Source: Flavobacterium sp. SLB02
Lineage (GTDB): Bacteria; Bacteroidota; Bacteroidia; Flavobacteriales; Flavobacteriaceae
Length of the DNA: 64,000 nucleotides
Direction: 5' to 3'
Assembly (NCBI RefSeq): GCF_009664855.1
Contig: NZ_CP045928.1
Span: 1,139,049 to 1,203,048, forward strand
Shown piece by piece: positions 54,950-63,961 of this stretch. Each line of letters begins with the position of its first letter. The first letter of the stretch is position 1. Both the position numbers and the translations under genes were made by a program. The notes under the pieces were generated by a model that worked only from the letters and a program-made list of their open reading frames with translations, ran no database searches and had not been told where the DNA came from.

Positions 54950-57432
54950 TGGCAAAAGTAAGATTTAGAACAAACGTCCTATTAAAGAGTATTATTGGAA
55001 AAGATTTAATTACTGATGATAATGTTGCAGTATTGGAACTTGTGAAAAATTGTTTTGATTCAGGATCAAATGATGCTAAAATAATATTCAGGGATATAAT
55101 TTCTAACCAAGCTTTAAGAGAGTATAAAATATCTAATAGCTCTAAAATAATAATTAGAGATACTGGATCTGGTATGTCTGAATATGATCTTATAAACAAA
55201 TGGTTAAATATTGCATATTCTGAAAAAAAAACAAAAAAAGAAGAGTATAATAGACAATTAGCTGGTAACAAGGGAGTAGGTAGATTTTCATGTGATAGAC
55301 TTGGTAAAACATTGATTATCTATACTCGAAAAACTAATCAGCCCTTATTAAAACTTTCAATAGATTGGACAGAGTTTGAAAAAATTGACGACATTGAAAA
55401 AAATATTCAAGATATAGACTTTGAATTAAATGAGATTTCAATAGAACAATATGTGCAAGAAACTCAACTAGAAAAATTCACTGAAGGAACAACTTTATTC
55501 ATTAATAATTTAAGAGAAGTTTGGGATTTAAATAAAATACAATCTTTAAAACGTCAATTGGAACGTTTTATTAATCCTAATCAAAATTTTGAAGCTGAAA
55601 ATTTTGACATTTCAATTGAAGCAAATGAATTTAAAAAAATTGAGCTGGGATTACCTGAAAGCGAAAAAATTAATGGCATCGTAAAGAATAGAATTTTTAA
55701 TAATCTTGATTTTAAAGCTACATATATTAATTCAAAAATTTCTAATGATGGAAAATCAATAACTACAATATTACGAGATAGGGGAAAAGAAATATTTACT
55801 CTTGTTGAAAATAATTCATTTAGCTTATTAAAGAATGTAGAAATAAATATATATTATTTAAACTCTTATTCTAAAGCATATTTTAAAAGACAAACAGGAA
55901 TTAGGTCTGTAGATTTTGGTTCAATTTTTTTATTTATTAATGGATTTCGAATTCCACCATATGGTGACCAAGGTAATGATTGGTTAAGTATGGAATTAAG
56001 AAAAGGTCAAGGATATAATAGGTTTCTAGGCACAAGAGAAGTAATTGGAAGGATTGAGGTTAATGGAGTCGAATTTAATGAAAATGAAGATGACTTTTTT
56101 ATTATATCTAATCGTTCAGGAGTTGACAATAATAAACATTATGAGCAATTAACAAAAAATGATTCGCCATATGGATATTACTTCAAAACTTTTAGAAGAT
56201 TAGAAAGATTTGTTGTAGAAGGATTAAAATGGGATAGCTCTAACTTAAAAGATATTGCGATTGAAAAAAAAGTTCTAGATGATAAAAACTGGAATGAATC
56301 AAAAGAAGAGTACAGGGAAGACAGTTTAACGCGAAATAAACGAGTAATTTCTGTAATTGACAAGATTATTAATAGTAAAAGTGAAGAAGTTATTTCACTT
56401 TCAATAAATAAACAATTAGTATCTGAATTAGCTGAAGAACAGGCTCAAAAAGCTAAAGCTGAAATAGATTCCATTGTTGGACAATTAAATAACAAGACAC
56501 TCTCTTCACAGCAAATAGCTCAACTTTTGAATGAACTTAAAATTTCAGAAAATGAAATTGAAAGCTTCCCAATTCAAGAGAATAAAATCCAAAATTTAAA
56601 GAAAGAACAAGAAGAGCTAAAATTAGAACTTCAAACTAAGTTACAACAAACTAAAAAACTTGAAGAAGAAGCTAAACTACTTGAAGAAAAAGCAAAAAAA
56701 CTTGAAGAAGAATTAGAACTAGAAAAAGAAAAAAACACATACCTAAGAACTTCTTCTAGAACTCTAACAGAGGATGCTAAAGGTTTAGTACACAATATAA
56801 AAATTACTTCAAAAAAAATAAGTAGTAGTGTAGATAATTTATATGATAAAATTTTAAATAATGATTATACAAAGAATTCATTATTAAAATCTTTAGGTGC
56901 AATTAAATTTCAATCTGAAAAAGCAAATAAAATAAGTAAGATCATAACTAGATCTAACTTTAAAACGGACAGTAATGCCCAGATTGCTGATGTTGTTAAA
57001 TATATTGAACAGTACATTGAAATTTATTCTGACATATATCCTCGCAGTGAGCTTGAATTTAAAATAAATAACTTAGCAGCTGTTCTTATTAAGAAATTTA
57101 GTATTTTAGATATGTCTGTAGTTTTGGACGATTTGATATCTAATTCTGAAAAGGCAGGCGCTAATTTAATTGAAATAGAAATGTCAAATAATTCGGAAGG
57201 AATTTTAAAGATTTTGTTTTCCGATAATGGTATTGGTATTACCGAACAATTTCTTAAAGATGAAAAATCAAAGGAGAAAATATTTGACCTAGGGATCACA
57301 ACTACAAAAGGTGGTTCTGGAATAGGAATGAATTCAGTTAGGGAAGGTTTAAAATCTATGAATGGAACAATAAAACTTTTAGGTAATAATTTAAAGCTTA
57401 CAGGGGCTTGTTTTGAAATAGAGATTAAATGA
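54949..57432 (+). CDS. Double-GHKL protein: MORC/Hsp90-like ATPase fused to a histidine-kinase-like module
   Basis: The N-terminal part of this 827-aa protein (about 1-430) is a GHKL ATPase with the N box (Glu30-L-V-K-Asn34), G1 box (Asp71-T-G-S-G-M) and G2 box (GNKGVGRF, 106-113), followed by an S5-like region, as in MORC and related prokaryotic paraMORC proteins. A charged coiled coil follows (about 535-600, EEEAKLLEEKAKKLEEELEL). Then comes a helix with His615 in GLVHNIKITSKK, a possible phosphoacceptor, and a second GHKL domain with N732 (DDLISNSEKA), Asp759 (DNGIGI) and a GGSGIGMNSVREGL G2 box. No membrane helix is present. The next gene overlaps by ATGA and encodes a receiver domain, which supports a phosphorelay. 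MORC-like ATPases are known neighbours of restriction-modification genes. Confidence 0.85.
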   Translation: MAKVRFRTNVLLKSIIGKDLITDDNVAVLELVKNCFDSGSNDAKIIFRDIISNQALREYKISNSSKIIIRDTGSGMSEYDLINKWLNIAYSEKKTKKEEYNRQLAGNKGVGRFSCDRLGKTLIIYTRKTNQPLLKLSIDWTEFEKIDDIEKNIQDIDFELNEISIEQYVQETQLEKFTEGTTLFINNLREVWDLNKIQSLKRQLERFINPNQNFEAENFDISIEANEFKKIELGLPESEKINGIVKNRIFNNLDFKATYINSKISNDGKSITTILRDRGKEIFTLVENNSFSLLKNVEINIYYLNSYSKAYFKRQTGIRSVDFGSIFLFINGFRIPPYGDQGNDWLSMELRKGQGYNRFLGTREVIGRIEVNGVEFNENEDDFFIISNRSGVDNNKHYEQLTKNDSPYGYYFKTFRRLERFVVEGLKWDSSNLKDIAIEKKVLDDKNWNESKEEYREDSLTRNKRVISVIDKIINSKSEEVISLSINKQLVSELAEEQAQKAKAEIDSIVGQLNNKTLSSQQIAQLLNELKISENEIESFPIQENKIQNLKKEQEELKLELQTKLQQTKKLEEEAKLLEEKAKKLEEELELEKEKNTYLRTSSRTLTEDAKGLVHNIKITSKKISSSVDNLYDKILNNDYTKNSLLKSLGAIKFQSEKANKISKIITRSNFKTDSNAQIADVVKYIEQYIEIYSDIYPRSELEFKINNLAAVLIKKFSILDMSVVLDDLISNSEKAGANLIEIEMSNNSEGILKILFSDNGIGITEQFLKDEKSKEKIFDLGITTTKGGSGIGMNSVREGLKSMNGTIKLLGNNLKLTGACFEIEIK

Positions 57433-58154
57433 TAAAAAGAACTTGTTTAATAATTGATAATGAAGACCAAACAGAAGAAATTGAGCAATTGGTCAGGGAT
57501 GCTAGACATAACGGTATTGAACTAGATTGCCAACAATTTGAAGTTGGAAATACAGCTTATACACAAGTTCTTTCGTTAGGCAAAATCGACCTTGACAAAG
57601 TCGAAAAAGAGGTTAAAATAAGATATAAAAATTTAGTATTTGACATCATCGCATTTGATTATGAATTAGATGATGATGAAATTAATGGAGTAGAACTTTT
57701 GCGAAATTTCAATAACAGGAGATTATTTAAGCGCACACCTAAATTGGTTTATTCGGGAGTATTGGATCAAGTGCTTAAAAATATTATTGAACCTAATTTA
57801 GGAATACTTAAAATAAAGAATGAACCTGATAGAGCGATAATTAAGCAAGATGGTTTAGCAAAAATAAAATCCTTAATTAAATATAGCGTTCATGAATATC
57901 TAGATAGAGACGACCGTGATTCTATAATTATTAAATTTCTAAAAGATGATATTCAATCTACAGAATTGATTGTAACACAGGCATTAAGACTCTACCCTGA
58001 TTTTATTTTTGAACAAAATTTTGTCAACGCTAAATTTAATGGAATGTCATATTCTGAAGTGGCAGACATCTTAGATAATGATGACGTAATTGGGGTTGAA
58101 TTTAAAAGAGAAATAATTCAGCAAGTCATTGCCTATCTTACTGTAAAGATTTAA
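57429..58154 (+). CDS. Receiver-domain protein
   Basis: This 241-aa protein starts with a receiver-like fold: acidic pocket Asp10, Glu12, Asp13 (CLIIDNEDQTEEIEQ), phosphoacceptor Asp77 in DIIAFDYELDDDEINGVELL, and a Ser/Thr-like VYSG strand. The usual Lys is not evident. The C-terminal part (about 140-240) is helical with no recognised DNA-binding domain (FLKDDIQSTELIVTQALRLY). It overlaps the ATPase gene by four bases. It probably takes phosphate from the double-GHKL protein and passes the signal to the next gene product. Confidence 0.8.
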   Translation: MIKRTCLIIDNEDQTEEIEQLVRDARHNGIELDCQQFEVGNTAYTQVLSLGKIDLDKVEKEVKIRYKNLVFDIIAFDYELDDDEINGVELLRNFNNRRLFKRTPKLVYSGVLDQVLKNIIEPNLGILKIKNEPDRAIIKQDGLAKIKSLIKYSVHEYLDRDDRDSIIIKFLKDDIQSTELIVTQALRLYPDFIFEQNFVNAKFNGMSYSEVADILDNDDVIGVEFKREIIQQVIAYLTVKI

Positions 58155-58156
58155 TT

Positions 58157-58906
58157 ATGAGCAAAAAAATTTTAATTGTTCATCCATATGATAAGTCAAC
58201 TACTTTTTTAGATAGAATAAAAAGTCATTTACAAAATAAATTTATAGAAGATTGCCAATATTTTAATATAAAACCTCAAATTGCTTCACATAAACAATGT
58301 TTATCTGAAATTAATAACTTTTCTGAAGATGGATTAATTCTTTTTATGGGCCACGGAAAAAGTAATTCCTTATACGGCGCAAAAGGTGATTATTATGGAA
58401 CTTTAGAAAATGAACTCGTCAAAGAGGAAAATCCTGAAAAATACTTTTATGAAGATAATTTTATTACTGAGGAAAACGTAAATATTTTTAAAGGTAAAAA
58501 AGTTATTTGTCTATCTTGTAATTCTAATGGTCAAATTGGTAGAAAAGCGATAGAGTTCGGAGCAAAAGTTTTTTTGGGATTTGGTGACTTACCAACTTCT
58601 GTTGGAGAACTGGAAGATAAAGGAGAAGAAAGCAAAACAGGTATTTCACTTTCAACTGTTGAACAAGCTATTAAAACCGAGGTTAATTACGTAATAAAAA
58701 AAAGTATTGAGATAGGAATTGTTAATAATTACTCTTTCGTAGAATTATTAAATTTAATTCATTTTATTTCCAATCAAAGAATAAGTGATTATTTAGTCAA
58801 TCAAAAAAAAATAAGTGAAAGAAAAATAATTGCAAATTATATTTATGATTTCAAAAAGGAAATAAAAATTTACGGAGATAAAAATGAAAAATTAATTGAT
58901 TTGTAA
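58157..58906 (+). CDS. Caspase/CHAT-like cysteine protease, putative effector
   Basis: This 249-aa protein has the caspase-fold core: a first strand (KKILIVHPYDK), His66 in ILFMGHGKSN, and Cys121 in VICLSCNSNGQIGRKA, followed by GAKVFLGFGD and VGE. The His-Cys pair 55 residues apart with GHG and LSC-S is the hallmark of CHAT and related caspase-like peptidases. The C-terminal helices (about 175-245) may bind the receiver protein. It begins two bases after the receiver gene and closes the operon, the usual effector position. Substrate and activation are unknown. Confidence 0.78.
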   Translation: MSKKILIVHPYDKSTTFLDRIKSHLQNKFIEDCQYFNIKPQIASHKQCLSEINNFSEDGLILFMGHGKSNSLYGAKGDYYGTLENELVKEENPEKYFYEDNFITEENVNIFKGKKVICLSCNSNGQIGRKAIEFGAKVFLGFGDLPTSVGELEDKGEESKTGISLSTVEQAIKTEVNYVIKKSIEIGIVNNYSFVELLNLIHFISNQRISDYLVNQKKISERKIIANYIYDFKKEIKIYGDKNEKLIDL

Positions 58907-58989
58907 CTATTTTTAAATTTAGCCAAATGGCCAAATATTTTGTAAGGGCTGTTGTAGGTAGTTATCTTTTTGCCTAAAAATAGTTTTTA

Positions 58990-59515
<526 letters not shown>

Positions 59516-59520
59516 CCCTG

Positions 59521-60276
59521 ATGCAAATGTTCAAAATAAATTATTTATACACGAAGAAAGATATTTATAGAATTTTAGATGTGCCTGTGGAGCAACAGAA
59601 AGGTTCTTGGGATACGGGTTATAGATCATACGATGATAATATATTTATTTTCTCAAATATAGGAGTTCCTGGAAGGACCGGAAGCGATTATAATAATTAT
59701 TGGGATGGAGAACTTTTTGTTTGGGAGGCTAAAACAAATTCAAACAGAGATCAACCTCTGATAAAAAAAATGATTTCAAGGCAAGGAGTTAATAATATTT
59801 ACCTTTTTACCCGAATTGATAATTCCCTTCCCTTTACTTTTGAAGGTAGTATTGTCTGCAAAAATGTATTGCAAGATAAGCCTGTGAAAATTTGTTGGAA
59901 GCAGGAGGAAAGAAATAATAATATCAACGATGTTGTTTTTGATTTAGTTAATGAAGAGACAGAAATTTATGAAGGAACAATAAAGAAGGTTGTTGTTAAT
60001 AAATACGAGAGAAATCCACTAGCAAGAAGATTATGTATAGAATATCATGGGACAATTTGTAAAATATGCAATTTTGATTTTTATAAAGTTTATGGTGAGT
60101 TTGGAAAAGATTTTATTCATGTCCACCACATAATTCCATTGTATAAAATAAAAAAAGAGTACTCTTTAAATCCAACCAAAGATTTAATTCCTGTATGTGC
60201 AAATTGTCATGCAATAATTCATAGAAAAAAAGAAGCCTTGTCCATTGATGAAATAAAAGGTCTAATTAAAAACTAA
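59521..60276 (+). CDS. DUF3427-HNH endonuclease
   Basis: This 251-aa protein has a DUF3427-type domain (about 5-115: YTKKDIYRILDVPVEQQKGS, then FSNIGVPGRTGSDYNN, LFTRIDNSLPFTFEG) and an HNH nuclease domain (about 175-245). The latter has Cys180-x-x-Cys183, His202-His203 in HVHHIIPL, and Cys226-A-N-C229-H230, so zinc and metal-binding residues are complete. Such combinations occur in restriction endonucleases and modification-dependent nucleases, where DUF3427 probably recognises DNA. It lies 600 bases after the CHAT-like gene and could be the nuclease of the upstream methyltransferase or an independent type IV enzyme. Confidence 0.82.
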   Translation: MQMFKINYLYTKKDIYRILDVPVEQQKGSWDTGYRSYDDNIFIFSNIGVPGRTGSDYNNYWDGELFVWEAKTNSNRDQPLIKKMISRQGVNNIYLFTRIDNSLPFTFEGSIVCKNVLQDKPVKICWKQEERNNNINDVVFDLVNEETEIYEGTIKKVVVNKYERNPLARRLCIEYHGTICKICNFDFYKVYGEFGKDFIHVHHIIPLYKIKKEYSLNPTKDLIPVCANCHAIIHRKKEALSIDEIKGLIKN

Positions 60277-60445
60277 TTAATTACCTTTATCAAGGTAATA
60301 TTAACGCCGGATTAAATAATTTCAGTACTAACGATATTACTATTCCAAACATAATATATTCTGTTGCTTTAATAAATTGGCGATTTTTTATTAAGTAAAA
60401 AAAATCGATCTGTAAACAAATGGTAATTTTAAAATACTAAAATTA

Positions 60446-61204
60446 ATGAATAAATTGAACTTAGCTGATGTTACAAAATACGTTGAGCAAAACATTGGGG
60501 ACTTTCATGAAAAGCGCTTAGCAAAAGTTAATTCAATAAAACTTTCTGATGTGCTAAAAGCCAAAAATCCTTATCTATTTAAAGCTAAGAATGTAAATAC
60601 TGCAAGTGAAATTATCGATGGCATTTTATCTGCATTCTTATCATCCAGTGAAGAAGGTATTTTTGGAAACTGGCTAGAGCGATTAGCTGTGTTTGTTAAT
60701 AATTCTGTTTACGGCGGACAAAAAGCAGTTGTGGATGGAATTGATCTCGATTTCCTAAAAGATGGAAAACGTTATTTAGTTGCGATTAAGTCTGGGCCTA
60801 ACTGGGGAAATGACAGCCAATATAAAAAACTTGTAGATCAATTCAATACTGCAAAAAAGAGGTCAGCGACTTCTGGTGGAAAAGAAGAAATAATTTGCGT
60901 AAATGGATGTTGCTATGGACGATCCAATCCTAGCAGCGAATATAAAGCAAAAGGTTACTACAAAATGTGCGGACAAAGGTTTTGGGAGCTAATATCTGGA
61001 GAGCCCAATTTATATGTCGATATAATAGAGCCTATTGGATTTCAAGCTGAAAAAAATAATTTGGAGTTCTCAGAATCTTACAGCAAGGTAAAAAATAGGA
61101 TGGAAAAAGAATTTCTAATCGATTTTGTTACCGATGAAGGTTCTATAAATTGGGATAAATTATTAAAATTTAATTCGCTAACTCCTCCGAAATCAGTGAA
61201 GTGA
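60446..61204 (+). CDS. PmeII-family type II restriction endonuclease
   Basis: This 252-aa nuclease starts with LADVTKYVEQNIGDFHEKRL and KAKNPYLFKAKNVNTASEII, as in the PmeII group. The PD-(D/E)xK site is GIDLDFLKDGKRYLVAIKSG with Asp100 and Lys115, and the upstream helix holds Glu78. NPYLF and VNGCCYGRSNPSSEYK, then CGQRFWELISGEPNLY, are also typical. Its 3-prime end overlaps that of the convergent methyltransferase by 35 bases, which makes the two genes a restriction-modification pair. Confidence 0.88.
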   Translation: MNKLNLADVTKYVEQNIGDFHEKRLAKVNSIKLSDVLKAKNPYLFKAKNVNTASEIIDGILSAFLSSSEEGIFGNWLERLAVFVNNSVYGGQKAVVDGIDLDFLKDGKRYLVAIKSGPNWGNDSQYKKLVDQFNTAKKRSATSGGKEEIICVNGCCYGRSNPSSEYKAKGYYKMCGQRFWELISGEPNLYVDIIEPIGFQAEKNNLEFSESYSKVKNRMEKEFLIDFVTDEGSINWDKLLKFNSLTPPKSVK

Positions 61205-62615
61205 CGGCTGACGTTTCCGAATTTTTTACTTGTTTTAGGAATTCTTTTAACCAAAGTTCATTAGACGTATTCTTGTATCTTGAATATTTGTAATTGTTTA
61301 TTGGTTGAATAATAGATCCCTTAAGTGCAGAATAAATTAGTTTACCAACTGCTTCTCCTAAGCTGACTGGAACAGCGTTACCAATTTGGCGATATTTTTC
61401 AAGGATTGATCCTTCAATACTGTAATAATCTGGAAATTCCTGTATACGTTTATATTCCTGAACAGATAATGGTCTATCCTCAACAGGGTGTGCTAGATCT
61501 GTAGCGGGCATCGCAGGATGTGTAACAACAGTTGGTGCAGGTCTATCCCATGAAATACGTCTAAAAAAGCCTGTTTTTCCACCTCCTAGAAAATAGGACT
61601 TTCCTAAAGCTTCTTTTTGCAGGTCTATAGATAAATCTTTCCAATTTTGACCAGCTTTAAGTAGACGGTAAAATTTCAACCTTTTCTCAGGAAATTTTAC
61701 AAAGTCACATTTATTTTCAAGATTTACGGAAGCTTGCTTAAAGGTTTTCCATTTTTTTAAACCAAACTCACCTGTTTCGCTATGCGTCGGATTGAGAAAA
61801 GGTACCGTTACGCCTTCCAGGGAGCCAATGATAATCACACGCTCACGAATTTGTGGCGCCCCAAAATTTGCCGAATTATATAAATTAAAATTAATTGTAT
61901 AACCGGCACGCTCTAGTCTTTTCGTAATATAATAAAGTGCCGAGCCTGGAGTATTTTTTAATTCTGAAGAAAATGATTCTGCAATCTCATCCTCAGAATT
62001 AATAGAAAATTTTGTAGAAAGAATTCCGCGAACATTTTCTAAAACTATAAATCGTGGTTTTAACTCTTCAATAAGAGTTAGATATTTCAAAAATACGTTA
62101 CCACGTTCGTCCTCAAAACCTTTTCGATTTCCCGCGGTGCTAAATGCTTGACAAGGAGGCCCACCTGCCATAAGTTCGATAGAGTCATTTTTAGTAAGCC
62201 CCGAGAAATTTAAAACTTGGTCTGCAGTATAATTTCTGATATCTCCTATAAGTCCAATTTTAGGATTATTCGCAATAATGGTTTTTCTGCTAGCCTTGTC
62301 AATTTCACAAGCCAACAATGTTTGAAATCCCGCCTTTTCTAGCCCTAGATCTAGTCCCATTGCGCCAGAAAAAAATGAAAGTACTTTTGGTACACCATTT
62401 TTTACTTTTAGACTGCTCTTTCTGTCAATTTCGGTGTTGTGAATATGATGTTCGCTTTTGTCAAACGAATCTACATTTTCTATTGGAATAACCCAAGTTT
62501 TGCCAATCTGCATACCTGCTAATTTATCATCACGTAATAATTTGCGAACGTATTGAGGAGAAAAATTCATTGCCTCAGCGGCATCTTCAACAGAGTAAAA
62601 ATTATCTTGGTTCAT
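61170..62615 (-). CDS. DNA cytosine-5 methyltransferase with N-terminal helix-turn-helix
   Basis: Residues about 5-50 of this 481-aa protein form an excisionase/MerR-type helix-turn-helix (FYSVEDAAEAMNFSPQYVRK, GMQIGKTWVIP). The methyltransferase (about 75-460) has motifs I (VLSFFSGAMGLDLGLEKAG), IV with Cys155 (GGPPCQAFSTAGNRKGFEDE), VI (VLENVRGI), VIII (NFGAPQIRERVIIIG) and X (QIGNAVPVSLGEAVG). It protects the host against the convergent PmeII-like nuclease. The fused DNA-binding domain probably lets it repress its own promoter, as known for other C5 methylases with N-terminal extensions, so no separate controller is needed. Confidence 0.92.
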   Translation of the reverse strand: MNQDNFYSVEDAAEAMNFSPQYVRKLLRDDKLAGMQIGKTWVIPIENVDSFDKSEHHIHNTEIDRKSSLKVKNGVPKVLSFFSGAMGLDLGLEKAGFQTLLACEIDKASRKTIIANNPKIGLIGDIRNYTADQVLNFSGLTKNDSIELMAGGPPCQAFSTAGNRKGFEDERGNVFLKYLTLIEELKPRFIVLENVRGILSTKFSINSEDEIAESFSSELKNTPGSALYYITKRLERAGYTINFNLYNSANFGAPQIRERVIIIGSLEGVTVPFLNPTHSETGEFGLKKWKTFKQASVNLENKCDFVKFPEKRLKFYRLLKAGQNWKDLSIDLQKEALGKSYFLGGGKTGFFRRISWDRPAPTVVTHPAMPATDLAHPVEDRPLSVQEYKRIQEFPDYYSIEGSILEKYRQIGNAVPVSLGEAVGKLIYSALKGSIIQPINNYKYSRYKNTSNELWLKEFLKQVKNSETSAVTSLISEELAN

Positions 62616-62931
62616 TTTCTAATGCGAAACTAAATTAATATACCAAATGTACAGAAAAATAATTTATAAATAATTTTAAAAATGATGTATTTAAGAAAAT
62701 ACTCTAATACTCTGTAAGACAAGAAATCAGAATGGCTATTTGGTAATATCGGGGTTTATTAATTCCAAAAAGGAACTATTTTAATTCAGAATTGCAACAT
62801 TGATTATGAGTCGCAAGGATCATAAATCTCCACTTTCTATATGTTTAAGAACTTTTTAATGGTTGGGAATTATCATAAAAAAGGTTTAACTAAATGATTC
62901 AAATCTTTAAATTATAATGCAAAGAAAATAT
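62616..62931. other. Intergenic region between divergent genes
   Basis: AT-rich and without genes. It holds the promoter of the minus-strand methyltransferase, and its right end leads into the plus-strand promoter at 62932-62972. Confidence 0.5.
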
Positions 62932-62972
62932 GTTCAATATATTGCACATTTAAAACCCTTTTATTATCTTTG
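62932..62972 (+). promoter_or_regulatory. Promoter with overlapping palindromic operator
   Basis: A -33 TTG (62942-62944) and a -7 TATCTTTG (62965-62972), spaced 20 bases, match the Bacteroidota consensus. An imperfect palindrome GTTCAATATATTGCAC (62932-62947) overlaps the -33 element. The transcript would start near 62979, ahead of the gene at 63016. The XRE protein encoded third in this operon is the likely ligand. Confidence 0.55.
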
Positions 62973-63015
62973 AACTAAATCTTTTAAACTAAATTACAAA
63001 ACAAAATTGGCAATT

Positions 63016-63420
63016 ATGAAAAGAATTCAGGAAGGAAAAATTGTAAAATTTCATACTCCTTTACCAGATGAAACCCCAAACCAATTATATGTGGTTTTGG
63101 AAGTTTTGGAAGATGAAGGAAGGTCTAGAGCAAAAATTCAGGCACTTAATACTGGGTTGAATTTTGCTCCAGTGAATACGGTAAGATTGACAGATTTAGA
63201 AATAGCTGAAGTTGACAATAACGATCTGATAGGTCATAAAGTAACTATAAATAAATCCGACTATTCACAAGTTCGAGGAAGAGTAATCAAAGTCAGCGAA
63301 CAAAAAACAGAATTAAATTTATCTGTTACAGTAAAAGGTGTAGAAACAAATGTTTTCGTGACTGTTGTTGATAATGATGGTATTGAACATCTGGGAATGT
63401 TATTTATTGATCAGGAATAA
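63016..63420 (+). CDS. Hypothetical protein, first gene of an XRE operon
   Basis: The start at ATG 63016 gives MKRIQEGKIVKFHTPLPDET; a TTG at 63007 is less likely. The 134-aa product is soluble and strand-rich (LYVVLEVLEDEGRSRAKIQA, GHKVTINKSDYSQVRGRVIK), with no catalytic motif. It reads like a small beta-barrel (SH3- or KOW-like) protein. It is followed closely by two small genes, the last an XRE regulator. The function is unknown to me. Confidence 0.65.
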   Translation: MKRIQEGKIVKFHTPLPDETPNQLYVVLEVLEDEGRSRAKIQALNTGLNFAPVNTVRLTDLEIAEVDNNDLIGHKVTINKSDYSQVRGRVIKVSEQKTELNLSVTVKGVETNVFVTVVDNDGIEHLGMLFIDQE

Positions 63421-63446
63421 TTTTTTAAATTAATTAAACTATCATT

Positions 63447-63689
63447 ATGAGCATAATTATAAATGAAGAAAAAAAGTTGAATCATCCATATTATAAGCTT
63501 ATGGAATTAAGAGGAGATGTTTTAGAAGCTGAATTAAATTCTTGGTCTCGATTAAATTTGGTGGATTGGCTTTGCTGGAATGACCGTAATGGTGTCTACA
63601 GAGATGAAGATTCTTTGCGAGAATTTGGCAACATAGTAAGTAAAGAAGAAGCAATTGAGATAATCTTAAGACAAATTACAGAAGCATAA
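63447..63689 (+). CDS. Small hypothetical protein
   Basis: This 80-aa acidic protein (NHPYYKLMELRGDVLEAELN, SRLNLVDWLCWNDRNGVYRD) begins 26 bases after the previous gene and ends 2 bases before the XRE gene. A one-domain helical protein is suggested. No family is recognised. Its position suggests it works with the regulator, for example as an antirepressor or toxin-antitoxin partner. Confidence 0.6.
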   Translation: MSIIINEEKKLNHPYYKLMELRGDVLEAELNSWSRLNLVDWLCWNDRNGVYRDEDSLREFGNIVSKEEAIEIILRQITEA

Positions 63690-63691
63690 TA

Positions 63692-63961
63692 ATGATTAGT
63701 AAAAATGCTAAAGAAGTAACAAGTGAGAATGTGGAGAATTATCTTCATGATAGTCGAATAAGAATTGGTGAGGAGATCAGGAATATTCGTGAAGAAAAAG
63801 GTTATAGTCAAGGGCAATTAGCCGATATTATGAAAGTAAGCAGAACCACTATTTCTAAAATTGAAAATGGTAAGTTTAATTTCAGTATCGATTATCTTTC
63901 AAAATTTTCATTGTTCTTAGACTTCAATATATCAATCTCGACAATTAATATTATAAAATAA
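63692..63961 (+). CDS. XRE-family regulator
   Basis: This 89-aa protein has a helix-turn-helix (RIGEEIRNIREEKGYSQGQL, ADIMKVSRTTISKIENGKFN, DYLSKFSLFLDFNISI). It is the last gene of the three-gene operon under the promoter at 62932-62972, whose palindrome it probably binds. The window ends 39 bases later. Confidence 0.82.
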   Translation: MISKNAKEVTSENVENYLHDSRIRIGEEIRNIREEKGYSQGQLADIMKVSRTTISKIENGKFNFSIDYLSKFSLFLDFNISISTINIIK

